From assembly GCF_037392515.1 (NCBI RefSeq), contig NC_090280.1:22573118-22637117 (forward strand): a stretch of DNA of 64,000 nt, in the 5' to 3' direction. Below are positions 1-9,931 of the stretch, one piece after another (position 1 is the stretch's first letter; each line of letters starts with the position of its first letter). A model generated the notes under the pieces. It had not been told where the DNA came from and ran no database searches. It saw nothing but the letters and a program-made list of their open reading frames with translations. This DNA comes from Haliotis asinina (Eukaryota > Mollusca > Gastropoda > Lepetellida > Haliotidae). A program made the position numbers and the translations under genes.

Positions 1-1371
1 CACAACGTCGGACCCTCCTACGCGTGCATGGGGTGCCATTATGAATCCTGACGTTTCTCAGGCTCTTCCGTAGACTGTATTTTTCGGATAGTTTTCTTGC
101 ATTCGTGGATGGTCAGAGTTCAGAGGTCAAATCACACACTTCTCACTGAAAATTGTAAACCTGAAATGTTCATGACATACTCCAGTCACCTAACAAGGGG
201 GATAAGTGAACGAACAGGTATGCTTTGAATGAAATCCAGGTGGAAGTTGGTTATGTTCTCAAAACATCCATTGTTACTGTATCAGCATTGATTCAATCGC
301 ATATATCTCCCAATTTCGACAATCATACATTGAAAGTACAGTTCACTTACTGTTTTTAAGAGTATATATGAAATCTGGGAAAAGAATGCCTCTTAAAACA
401 GTTTTGAAATTATTATCATGTTGAGGTTTGAAATTTCCAGAAAGTTGTGTCCCATCCCTATCCTTTATCCATCTCCACTGAGAAATGTACAAGTACAGTG
501 TTAACCATTACTGATGAATGAATGAAGACTCAGTACAAGGTAAAATACCAACTACTCATTCAACGTGTGGCACAGGCCTTCATGACTGTCACAATCAAGT
601 ATGAATTGTCCATAATTTATATCAAGAGGACCTTCATTAACAGTTACGTATCTTGCCATCACGTTGAAACAAGATCAACATTGAAATATTAGTTCTAAGG
701 TAACCAGTTAAAACCCCTTTCGTTTAGTAAACGACCACCGCTCAACTTTTGGCCCGCGTGGTTGGTATCGAATCTCATGTGTTCCGTATTTTCCTGATAT
801 TTTACATAACCTTGTTTTGACCTTTGTCTGTCACCGTGCATTTACATTATCTGAAATCTGCATATTTGATGCTACGCTAGAATTGCAAGCCTGAGGAACA
901 TAAATTGGCGCTTTCGTAACCCGTGTCATGTGATTCAGTAAATGTATGTATTGTTAGTTTTGTGTTGATCGTTTGTATTTGAGCTGAGTGGTCCGTTTTG
1001 CTCATATCTAAAGCACATGTCCAGGTCAGCAACAATGACATGACATATTTTTGGTCACTGGTGTATATTCGATAAAACACCTGACACCGCTTGCCTTTGA
1101 AGCTGAAAGCTTTCATCACAGTTTCTGACTATGTTCTCTCCCAACAGTCAATAACGCCCTATTGTTAGCGCCATGAGCATACTTGGTGTGGAGTTTGGCG
1201 CTATATCAATGGACACATTATTATGTTGTTGCTGTCATTAATTCCCAACCGAACCACCAAGTTACTATCACAATAATGATTCAGGACCTAAAGGTTCTAT
1301 GTAAGCTGCATGCTAAGTTGTATAGATATACGAGGTTCCTGTACCGTAAACAAAGGTACGTTCTTACTCAC
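1..1371. other. Intron of gene 0 (no exon seen)
   Basis: No coding exon or RNA gene is recognised. Parts around 60-220 and 930-1360 correspond to 47090-47670, the intron 3' of gene 2 Ig-A. This supports the gene-unit duplication and places this stretch in the Ig-A to Ig-B intron of gene 0. Confidence 0.5.
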
Positions 1372-1671
1372 AGAGGACATCCAGTACATGTCCGTGACTC
1401 CAGTCAGACTCCAGCCCCTCTTCCACAGCCTGGCAGCTGTAGTTGTCTCCCTGGTTCTCTCTGCTGACGTGGGGTATTGTAAGGTCATCTCCACCTGTAG
1501 GAGACTCATCACCAGATTCCAGCAGGGTCCTGTCCCTCCTCCAGATGTAGGTCATGGTCAGAGGGGGGTGGTCCGAGGGTAGACTCCGGGACGAGGAGGA
1601 GCATGTGAGGGTGACATTCTTACCTGACACAGGTAAGGCAGGTTCGGTGATGGTAGGTGTGGCTGGCTTCT
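1372..1671 (-). CDS. Gene 0 Ig-A domain exon (300 nt, phase 1-1)
   Basis: The exon encodes one complete Ig domain of about 100 residues. It has B-strand NVTLTC, C-strand YIWRRD and F-strand YSCQAVEEGL, so the canonical Cys pair and Trp are present. It is bounded by TTTTCACAG/AG upstream and CTCT/GTGAGTAAG downstream on the minus strand. The closing DVL fits the usual start of an Ig inter-domain linker; in genes 1 and 2 the next exon completes it as DVL-YGPDQI. Compared with paralogues it carries K instead of E before NVTLTC. Confidence 0.8.
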
Positions 1672-4600
1672 CTGTGAAAAATATAACACATGATACCAGA
1701 CCTTAACACCAGTGCCAATAAACATGGTTAAAAACATTCTAAAATATGAATCCAACGAGACATCATAAACTAAATGAACTAAATGCTTTGACTCTTTTGT
1801 TAATGAAGTATTCACCGTTATTGTCAGTTAAATAAACGCCGGCGACTCGCTAATACTCCTAATCGACTTGTTGATTAAATGTACTCTGTGAAAAAATATA
1901 ACAAATGATCCGAGACCTTAGCACGAGTGCCAGTAAACATGGTTTTACTAAATGTGTGGTTTGCCTCTCTGTGAAAAACGTTTCAAAATATGAATCCACT
2001 GAGACATAATAAACTGAATAAAGTAAATGCTCTGACACTTTCATTTATTAAGTATTCACCTTTATTGTCAATTAAATAAGCGCTAGCGACACGTTAATAC
2101 CCCTAAACGGTTCGTTGATTAAATGTACTACACAACTACTTTCCCCTTGGTCAAATGAATAAATCATATCTGTATGTATGTCTGTATGTCTTTATGTACT
2201 TCTGTATGCATCTCTTTACGTATGCCTGAATGTATGTCTGCATGTATCTCTGTATGTATTTCTGTATACATGTCTATGTATATATGTATGTATCATGTCT
2301 ATCTGTGTGTCTTTAAGTACCTCTGTATGCATGTCTCTACGTCTGTATGTATGTCCGTATGTATGTCTGTATGTATGTCTGTATGTATCTATGTATGCAT
2401 GTCTATATATATGTCTGTATATATGTCTGTATGTATCTTTGTATGCATGTCTGCATGTATGCCTGTATGTATCTCTGTATACATGTCCATGTATATATGT
2501 ATGTATGTCTGTGTGTCTTTATGTACTTCTGTATGTATCTCTGTACGTATGTCTGCATGTATGTATGTCTGTATGTATCTCTGTACGTATGTCTGTCTGT
2601 ATGTATGTCTGTATGTATGTCTGTATGTATCTCTGTACGTATGTCTGTATGTCTGTATGCATCTCTGTACGTATGTATGCCTGTATGTATTCTGTATATA
2701 TGTCTGTATGTATGTCTGTATGTATCTCGGTATGTATCTCTGTACGTATGTCTGTATGTATATCTGTATGTATGTCTGTATGTATCTCTGTATTTATGTA
2801 TGTATGTATCTCTGTATGTATGTCTGTATGTATCTCTGTATGTATGTCTGTATGTATCTCTGTAGGTGTCTGTATGTATGTCTGTATGTATCTACGTATC
2901 TATGTATCTATCTATCTATGTATGTATCTATGTATGTATCTATGTATCTGTGTCAGATTCGGGATTCAAATCTTAAAAACATGAAGCCAAAAAACCTACG
3001 TTTTTCCATAGTTCAGCCTCAAGTTAGACTTTTCTTCATATTCTTGTTTCGGGATTCAAATCCCGAATCAGAATATTTCGTTCAGATTTGGAGTTATGAC
3101 CAACAGTGTCAATATACATCATCCCACCCCTTCTAAGGTACTAGTACATGTATGTATGTATGTGGGTAGGTGGGGGCGGTGGATGGATGGATGGATGGAT
3201 GGATTGATGCCTGCCTGCCCACCTGCCTGCATGCATGCATGTAGGTAGGTAGGTAGGTAGGTGCGTACAAAATGTAAAAGAATCATTACAGGTGTTAAGT
3301 CATAAATGCAAACATTTGTTGTATTTCCAACGTGTACCTACAGAGAGATTGTAGCAGTTACAGTAGGACGTCATTACATATACATTATGACGTTACAGAG
3401 GGACAAAGTTCTGGAGTGACAAGTTCAAGCTTATAATGGTTTAACTTTTTAACAACATGATTTTCGACATCGGCGTGTTTTTTCACAGAATACACAGTTA
3501 ACATGCAATGCACGTGAACGTTGGGGATCAAATAGTCTGAACGATGGGTATAAAAGGTTGATCGCAGTTTGTCGATTATTCACTGTATTTGGAATATTGT
3601 TGACGAACGCTACATGCCTTGTCTGCGTGAAGCCAACCGTCATATCGCTATTGGTCTCCTTGAGGCCGGTAAGTCCCAGCGTGCAGTTGCCCAACGGATA
3701 AATGTTCACCAAAGCACCGTTTCACAGCTCTGATAGAGATATCGCTAAATTCGGTTGCAGACGCCCCTAGTACATCTGAACGAAATTTGAATCCCGAAAA
3801 AATCCCAAAAATATTCAGATTCGGGATTCGAATCCCGAATCCCAAATCCCAAATTCCGAATCCCAATCCCGAATCAGTTTCAAACTTCATGTTGCTTAAT
3901 CGTTGTTACACTGACTGGTGCTCGGGATGAATAAGACAGGTGGATTCGGATATACTGCGAGTGAGTGGTTGGTTGGACTGTTGTTTTAACACTGCACTTA
4001 ACAACATTCCATATATATGTCGGCTATCTGTGAATAATCGAGTATGGACCAGACAATCCGGTGATCAGCACCATCAGCATACCTCAACGCAATTGGGATA
4101 CCATAACATGCGTCAACCAAGTTAGCGAGCCTGTCTATCAGATCTCGCTAGTCGTATCGTACGACAAGCAAGGGGTAATGAAGACCAATTCTACCCCGGA
4201 TATTCACGGGTATACTGTGAGTAGGCTTGCCATGTTTAACTCCACAAAAGCACACGCACATATACAAACACATCTTTATATATGGTTAAGGTTTAGGTTT
4301 TAGTTTAGGAGCATTCATTTACTTATCTATCGTTCTGTTAACTCCACTTACGTGCTACAACGAGGACTTGTCTACGTCCAGTAACTTCCTGTCCATTGCT
4401 TCCCTGACAGTAGTAAGTACCAGCGTCCTGTACAGAGACATTGTAGATGGTAAACCTCAGCTGTCCGGTCTGTGATGGTGAGTCCTCCCCGGTGTATCTG
4501 ATCCTGGTCCTGAAGCCGGTGTGGCTACTGTTGATTACCACTACACGGTGTGACTTGGGCTGGACCAGTAACAGTCTCACAGATACCGAACCATTCACCC

Positions 4601-7600
4601 ATACATAATACACAAAGCTGACATTCTGTGGGTTCATGGCCATGGTAACATCTTCACCAACACGTGTAACAGTGTAAGGGTATCCAGTTGTCATGGAGAC
4701 TAGAGCTGTATACGAAAAGGTAATTAGAATCAGAACTCAGTAACACTAGATACGTTGACACGTTAGGCATTGCGTAAGATTACACTGAAAAGCAACTAAG
4801 TAAGAGATTCAACATGTATTTCAGTTTTCGAAGACAGATACATACCAAACCCATATAGTGCTACGGACACAATGGAACCCAGAAACATTGTCACTACTAC
4901 GGTGAGCAGAAACTGACATATGCAGTTTCTGATATAATGCGTCACATGATGTAGTTTCACTGGACAATATTTCCTTATAAACATTTCCCGGTGAACCTTA
5001 CGTTGTGCTACAATATTGCCGTGTGAATAATATATGTTTTTTGTGAATATGTCCTCCATCAACGCCCACATGGGTACAATGTGTGAAGTCCATTTCTGGT
5101 GATCACCCACTCATTCAACCACTGACTGACTGGTTCACTCATTCACCCATTCACTCACCATTCAACTACTCACGCACCAACAGATTCATCCACAAGTGAT
5201 ACCTATTTAAAACATTGATAATCTGTCCACAAGTCTGACATGACGTGAAAACGCAAACAAATGAGTATTAAATGCTAAAATCTCAGTGCTTACAAAAACA
5301 TATGTTCGCCTCCTCCACAGCAAGACTGCTTAATTTGAATACACCCCTCTACCCAAACACCACTGCAACCCAACCACTCACGCCGAGATTCACGCTCTCG
5401 TGAACTCTCAAGTGTAATATTCCCTCTATCAAACATTTACTGTTTGACCAGCCACGTCTTTCTCCTCTCTCACGTACACACATACAAAATATAATGCAGT
5501 ACGAATATGGCAGGTGACATTTAGATGTAAAGGATGAAACACCACTCCGAGGTTTTGGTAGCAGGTGTAAACCAGCGGAGGAGGGAAAATCCCAGGGGTA
5601 GAAGGCCGGGGGGATTTTACCAACTCCAAGGGTGGCCACGATGACAATGGTTAAGCTGCGTTAATTATTCCACGTTTTCCGTGGAAATATGACTTAGCCT
5701 GTGATTAAGGGGATGTCATCTTGTCCAGAGCAGATCTCCTACACTATAAATGCTAGCTTCATAGAACTTGGTACACATGCCAAGCATGATTGATCCCTTT
5801 CGGGGATTAGACCCGGACATGAAGTTTTTGAGGTTTCAATGTCCTCAGGGGTCTTTCGGGTGTTGCACCAGTGTGTGAAATTTGTTTGTGATTTTTTGTT
5901 TGTTTGGTTGGTTGGTTGGTTGTTTGTTTTTTTTCTTTGTTTCCGTGACAAGACGTTTGACATTAAAATTAGAACAGAAGCTTAAAACTGTTCACTATTA
6001 CTTCACCAACCTTGGCATATGGATAGGCCTGGTGGTATAGTGACGCCTTCTTTTAGGTTTGGATTTCTGAATAAAATATTTTTGGCGTTTAGATGGCAAC
6101 AAGTTCGAAATCGACTGACTTTGGTGGTAGTGCTCTTTCTAGGAGAAAAAAATTTTAAATCTTACAAGCCTTCCAATCTGTCATATGGCACACAGTTGCG
6201 GGGGATATTGATGACTTTTGTCTTAATGGTTCGTTCCTATTGACAGCAGGGTAATTATTTAGAGAGATATTCAATCTACGCACCTCAAGGAATATACAAA
6301 TATTCCTTATAAACCTCGTTGCAAAATGCCTGCGATACTTGTGATCAAATTCCGTCCTTCACTTGATGAAGTGGAAGGAAGTAGTCCAGAAACGTCATGT
6401 TGTAAATAATAAAGACGTTGTAAATCCATACACGATGCAGTGGTTTCTCAGAAAGCTTCTCCACAGTGACCGACTCTTGGTAGACTTGGTGAAGAACTTC
6501 ACTTGATGTACATCACATCGCTGTACTGTCGAGCAGTACATCACCATCAACAAAACCTTCCAACTTCAAACCTTGGCACACAGAGGATAGCTGTGGAATC
6601 CCTTGTTTTCGTTATGAGTCTTGACATGCATCATCAGAGGATCATCACATAAATAAATATGTGCAAAAGTACACAATAAGATTCTACCATGAAGAGCCTC
6701 CACATTAATCAAAACCCGGCCTACCGAATTGATTGGCATACACAAAGGATTAAGAGATTTAGAAGCGTTAGAATGGAAAATTCTAAAACAGTGAATCACC
6801 ATGTTTGAAAGGTATTTTTGACTAATAAGAATGAAGGAAACAGCTATTTGTGCTGCATTGCAACATGGCCGTTACAGACAATAAAATCGGTGATTTATGG
6901 ATTAAGCATGAGCCAAAGTGAATCAATGTTTTGCAATATGGAAAGAACTAGATGACATTGAAAACTCTGAAAAGGTTAATACAGCTTCTACAGGTACAGT
7001 TACGTTCTATCTGAAGTGTTCCCAAAACGTTAGTGAAAAGACACTGAGAGAGCTTTGAAATGAAAAGTCAAGGGCTGTTTGAGTATAGGTAGGTTCCATT
7101 CTCCTTCTATGAAAACTTGCTGAAGTATGTTGCATTTTTGGCATTCATGCCATAAATGGTACATTATGTGACCAGTTTATATGCTTTGCTTATAATAGTC
7201 GCAGTGCTGTAGCCTTTGTTAGGTTCTTCCTCCCTTTTTCCCTTCATCATACACTTTAACTCATGTCACTTGCTCGTGTCATGCACAGTCAAGCTCCCCA
7301 CATCGCTCTTTGAAACACATTCACCTCTAACAACAATACACATGAGGATAAACCGGACAAATGGACAAAATACATGTGGCACGAGGGTGAAAATAGTGAA
7401 TTCTTTACAAACTTTAGGTTACACTTTCACACTGGTAACTCTTTTTCAGGAAGCAGCTGATCACACAAAAACATACATGATGGTACATTTGCTTTAACAA
7501 ATGAGAACACAACCGGTGTGGTGGGATTAGGAATTCCAAATATAAAGCATGAGAAATATGCGGCACTCTGACCTCAAAGAGATCACAATGAAGAAAGGCA

Positions 7601-8787
7601 GTTACGAACACTCTTCAAATATACTTTCAAATCCAAAACACATTCACAAGCTCTAACCCTTAATTATTTTGGGAAACATTTTCAACTAATATCACAGTTG
7701 CTACGGTTGATAAATTGGTATAAGAAGGTATAAGAAATATCCTTCGAAATATCAAAATATTACACAGACAAGTCTAAAATACTGCGAGTGAGTAGTTGGT
7801 TGCATGGCTGCTAACACTTAACAACATTCCATATATATAGCGACGATCTGTAAATAATCGAGTCTGGACCAGACAGTCCGGTGATCAGTATCATGAGCAT
7901 ACATACACGTATTTGGGATACGAGAGCTACCCGATCCCGTTAGCCGTCTCGTACGACAAGCAATGGGTAATGAAGTCCAATTCCCGCCCTGATCTTCACA
8001 TGTATACTTCCATCCTTAACTCCACAAAAGCACACGCATGCACACGCACGTACACACACGCGTCTTTATATATGGTTAATTACGTTTTAGTTTAGGCTCA
8101 TTCATTTACCTATCTACCATTCTGTTAACTCCACTCACGTGCTACAACGAGGACCTGTCTACATCCAGTAACTTCCTGTCCATTGCTTCCCTGATAGTAG
8201 TAAGTACCAGCGTCATTGTAGATGGTGAACCTCAGCTGTCCGGCCTGTGATGGTGAGTCCTCCTCGGTGTATCTGATCCTGGTCCCGTAGCCGGTGTGAC
8301 TGTTGTTGAGTCCCTCTAGTCGGTGTGAGCTAGGGATGACTACTAACAGTTTCTTAGATACCGAGCCATTCATAAACACGGAGTATACTGAGCTGACATT
8401 CTCAGGGTTCATGGTCATGGTAACATCTTCACCAACACGTGTAACTGTGTATGGGTATCCAGTTGTCATGGAGGCTACAGCTGCACTCAAAACAAATATT
8501 ACTCCTGAAAACAAGGCTAACAGTTGACATAAATATTCAAGCTCATCATTGAAGCCCGCTCAATATATTACAAGTTGATAGGTACATACCACATATGCAG
8601 GTACGCAAACGAATTGTGAACGAGAAATTTAGGCGTCAAAATATCTAGTTTCTCAAAAAAAATTTTCTTAGACAAAACTGGTCACTTATATAATGTCATG
8701 TAAAGCTCATTTAATGGGTTTCTTTACAGCTGACAGGTACATACCACACACATGTAAGCCCCAAAAGAGAATGTGAGCCACAGACAT
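1372..8787 (-). CDS. IgSF receptor gene 0, 5' part (tail beyond left edge)
   Basis: This is the 5' half of a predicted Ig-superfamily membrane receptor. Exons in transcript order are signal-b 8787-8745, V-b 8480-8139, signal-a 4888-4846, V-a 4705-4352 and Ig-A 1671-1372. The two signal exons look like alternative first exons, each followed by its own V-like domain. Every junction is phase 1, so signal-a to V-a to Ig-A reads through in frame (the V-a/Ig-A junction codon is CAG). Ig-B, membrane and tail exons are not in the window and should lie left of base 1, judging from genes 1 and 2. The V-a route looks intact; the V-b exon has lost its F-strand Cys. A cell-surface binding receptor with intracellular tyrosine signalling is inferred from the paralogues. 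Ligand unknown. Confidence 0.7.
1672..2160 (-). repeat. Intron with a locally duplicated acceptor-side segment
   Basis: This is the intron between V-a and Ig-A next to the Ig-A acceptor. A segment of roughly 180 bp (about 1672-1860, with the CTGTGAAAAA acceptor-like end and an ATGAATCCA..GAGACAT stretch) recurs at about 1972-2130. The same sequence follows Ig-A of gene 2 at about 47980-48230. No further exon is seen. Confidence 0.5.
2165..2955. repeat. Long (TGTA/TGTC) tetranucleotide microsatellite
   Basis: About 790 bp of interspersed GTAT and GTCT tetramers with interruptions. Because the repeat lacks stops in several frames it yields long Met/Tyr/Val/Cys/Leu-rich open frames, which are artefacts. 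It lies in the V-a to Ig-A intron and is absent from the matching intron of gene 2. Confidence 0.95.
2950..3085. repeat. Palindromic TTCGGGATTC repeat, first cluster
   Basis: Contains copies of TTCGGGATTCAAATC and the complementary GATTTGAATCCCGAA type word. It pairs with the denser cluster at 3775-3890. Together the two look like a foldback-type repeat flanking about 0.7 kb that includes a Tc1-like fragment. Confidence 0.4.
3145..3265. repeat. Compound tetranucleotide microsatellite (GTAT, GGAT, CTGC, GTAG)
   Basis: Four adjacent short runs: GTAT, then GGAT, then CTGC/ATGC, then GTAG. Non-coding. Confidence 0.9.
3613..3735 (+). mobile_element. Tc1-like transposase N-terminal fragment
   Basis: The plus strand reads MPCLREANRHIAIGLLEAGK followed by SQRAVAQRINVHQSTVSQL and stop codons. 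This matches the first helix-turn-helix (paired-like DNA-binding domain) of Tc1/mariner transposases. No catalytic DDE region follows, so this is a decayed 5' fragment. It is unrelated in sequence to the intact element at 13.7 kb. Confidence 0.6.
3775..3890. repeat. Palindromic GATTCGGGATTC cluster
   Basis: Short tandem and inverted copies of ATTCGGGATTC and GAATCCCGAATCCC. The cluster could fold into a hairpin and resembles the cluster at 2950-3085. Confidence 0.5.
3957..4211 (+). mobile_element. SINE (Haliotis-type family), diverged
   Basis: Contains the family landmarks ATAATCGAG, TGGACCAGACAATCC, the GTCAACCAAGT box, TACGACAAGCA and a TTCACGGGTA tail. The head is diverged. A matching copy sits at 48575-48821 in the paralogous intron of gene 2, so this insertion predates the gene duplication. 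Confidence 0.75.
4352..4705 (-). CDS. Gene 0 V-a Ig-like exon (354 nt, phase 1-1)
   Basis: Encodes a 118-residue V-like Ig domain. The F strand shows VQDAGTYYCQ and the C strand YYVWVNG, but the B-strand position (EDVTMAMNP) has Met where Cys is expected. The G-strand Cys seen in sister copies (TGCRQ) is Arg here (TGRRQ). Bounded by a GTATACAG acceptor and a CAC/GTAAGT donor. It begins x-LVSMTTGYPYTVTR, which continues the hydrophobic signal from the preceding exon. Confidence 0.75.
4846..4888 (-). CDS. Gene 0 signal-a exon (43 nt)
   Basis: ATG at 4888 begins MFLGSIVSVALYGF and the exon ends G/GTATGT in phase 1. Joined to V-a it gives a hydrophobic leader running into LVSM, consistent with a secretory signal peptide. 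The identical 43-nt design at all five V modules supports the start choice. Confidence 0.7.
4952..4974 (-). promoter_or_regulatory. Conserved box upstream of signal-a
   Basis: A 23-bp block with GGAAATATT and GAAACTA halves on the minus strand, 64-86 bp before the ATG. The same block occurs at the same relative place before all five signal exons. A TTTATAAG TATA-like word overlaps its upstream edge. GAAACT is the core of interferon-response-type sites, but only a half site is present, so factor binding is speculative. Confidence 0.4.
5111..7780. repeat. Spacer between V-a and V-b, duplicated at 49.68-52.71 kb
   Basis: No exon recognised. It starts with short (CACT)n-like tracts and then matches the spacer between V-a and V-b of gene 2 almost collinearly, with small indels. 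Open frames of 70-96 codons are mostly conserved only as far as the DNA itself is conserved and have no recognisable features. Confidence 0.6.
7784..8003 (+). mobile_element. SINE (Haliotis-type family), diverged
   Basis: Carries ATAATCGAG, TGGACCAGACA, CGATCCCGTTAG and TACGACAAGCA landmarks and a decayed 3' end. The paralogous copy is at 52716-52961, which retains the GTCAACCAAGTC box deleted here. Confidence 0.7.
8139..8480 (-). CDS. Gene 0 V-b Ig-like exon, F-strand Cys lost
   Basis: Same V-like domain as V-a, 342 nt rather than 354. A 12-nt in-frame deletion shortens the segment before DAGTYY, and the F-strand Cys is Tyr (TYYYQ). The frame stays open and both splice sites are intact (AGTGCAG acceptor, CAC/GTGAGT donor). 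It may still be spliced in, but the fold is doubtful; it is probably drifting. Confidence 0.65.
8585..8645 (-). pseudogene. Relict second signal-b exon
   Basis: Between signal-b and V-b lies a stretch that ends CATATGTG/GTATGTAC like a signal-b exon and aligns loosely over about 40 nt, but has no ATG. Equivalent relicts occur at about 33590-33650 and 54115-54170. Confidence 0.35.
8745..8787 (-). CDS. Gene 0 signal-b exon (43 nt)
   Basis: ATG at 8787 starts MSVAHILFWGLHVC and ends G/GTATGT in phase 1. It joins V-b in frame (GCT, Ala) to complete a hydrophobic leader. Confidence 0.65.
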
Positions 8788-8858
8788 GGCTACTAGCGTG
8801 GTAAATTCATACTGATACATCACGCACCTTAACAGTTGTTTTCAAGAGATGAAATATT

Positions 8859-8881
8859 TAGTTTCGATGGATAATATTTCC
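8859..8881 (-). promoter_or_regulatory. Conserved box upstream of gene 0 signal-b
   Basis: Same GGAAATATT..GAAACTA block as at 4952-4974, 72-94 bp before the ATG. Confidence 0.4.
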
Positions 8882-9029
8882 CTACAAAAAATGGATAACT
8901 TCCCGTTGAATTTAAACACATGCCTACGAGGTCTTAGCCTTTAATAGTCAGTAACTAGTTGTTTACATTCATATGGACAGACAAGTGACGTTGATAACAG
9001 ACTACTCAGAAACCTACCTTTGGTTGGTA

Positions 9030-9180
9030 ATGTTGCAGCTATATCGCAGAGGTCTATATATAATCGAGTCTGTACCAGAGAATCTAGTGATCAACAGCAT
9101 GAGCATCAACCTGCTCAATCGGAATACCATGGTATTTTTCAACCAGGTCAGCGAGTCACCCGATTCCGTTAGTCAGACAG
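9030..9180 (+). mobile_element. SINE fragment (Haliotis-type family)
   Basis: Retains ATAATCGAGTCTG, GATCAACAGCATGAGCATC and CGATTCCGTTAGTCA. Paralogous fragments at 33925-34042 and 54560-54650 show it inserted before the V-b modules were duplicated. Confidence 0.65.
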
Positions 9181-9931
9181 ATTGTTTTATTCATTATGCG
9201 GACATGTTTGTCTATAATACAGTTTACAAATACAGTTTACAAGTTTGAAGATATTGTGAGGGAATAATGCTGTCATATGGAATATTCGACTGGAATAGTT
9301 AGTTGGCTATTATCAACATTTTGTAGCAGTGAAAACTAACGTATGTCGTATGTGCTGGTTTTTCTGACAAATGTGAAAAATGAGGTTTTCAGTTTGAGTT
9401 TCAGGCCGACCATTACAGTGTGGACGGTACAATTCTGTTATTGGTAATGAGCCGTGAGAATGAACCGTGAGACTTTCATCACCTCAAAGAAATTAGGCAA
9501 GCAACACTTCAGTAAACTCCTCTTTTCTCGGCTGCCTTTATTGTATTTTCTCAAACCGGCCTTGATTGTCTCAACAAAGTCCCAAGTGCTGAAACTGCCA
9601 CATGTTAAGACATTAATCGTAAGGTTGACCCGAGGGAGAAAAAAGTTCACTGACTGTAATGAGAAATTAAAGGGATTCCACAGGAGGACAGAAGATGACT
9701 AAAGGGGGCGTCTAGAGGTCCGACGACGAAAGTACAGTTTTAGTTGTTCTGTGGCCACATATCCCTAACCAATATCTATTGTCTATCTAATTAGCACATG
9801 AGTTCAATCCACGTGTAAACCTATTATTTAGTTTCATCCAGAGATGACAGAACTGTTTTATTATGGTTTGCCGAAAGGGATACGCATTTTAACTGGGATA
9901 AGACTGAAGTGGTTGTTGTAAAAAGTGGTGG

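Noticed and set aside
1183-1582. Plus-strand frames over the Ig-A exon (also at 47498-47831)
   Set aside because: Antisense shadows of the minus-strand Ig domain, which has the Cys/Trp pattern and splice sites.
2174-3136. 320-codon plus-strand frame rich in Met, Tyr, Val and Cys
   Set aside because: Translation of the GTAT/GTCT microsatellite; several frames are open at once and no domain is present.
7216-7497. 93-codon plus frame kept at 52144-52425
   Set aside because: Conserved only because the whole DNA block is duplicated; starts without ATG and has no domain or splice context.
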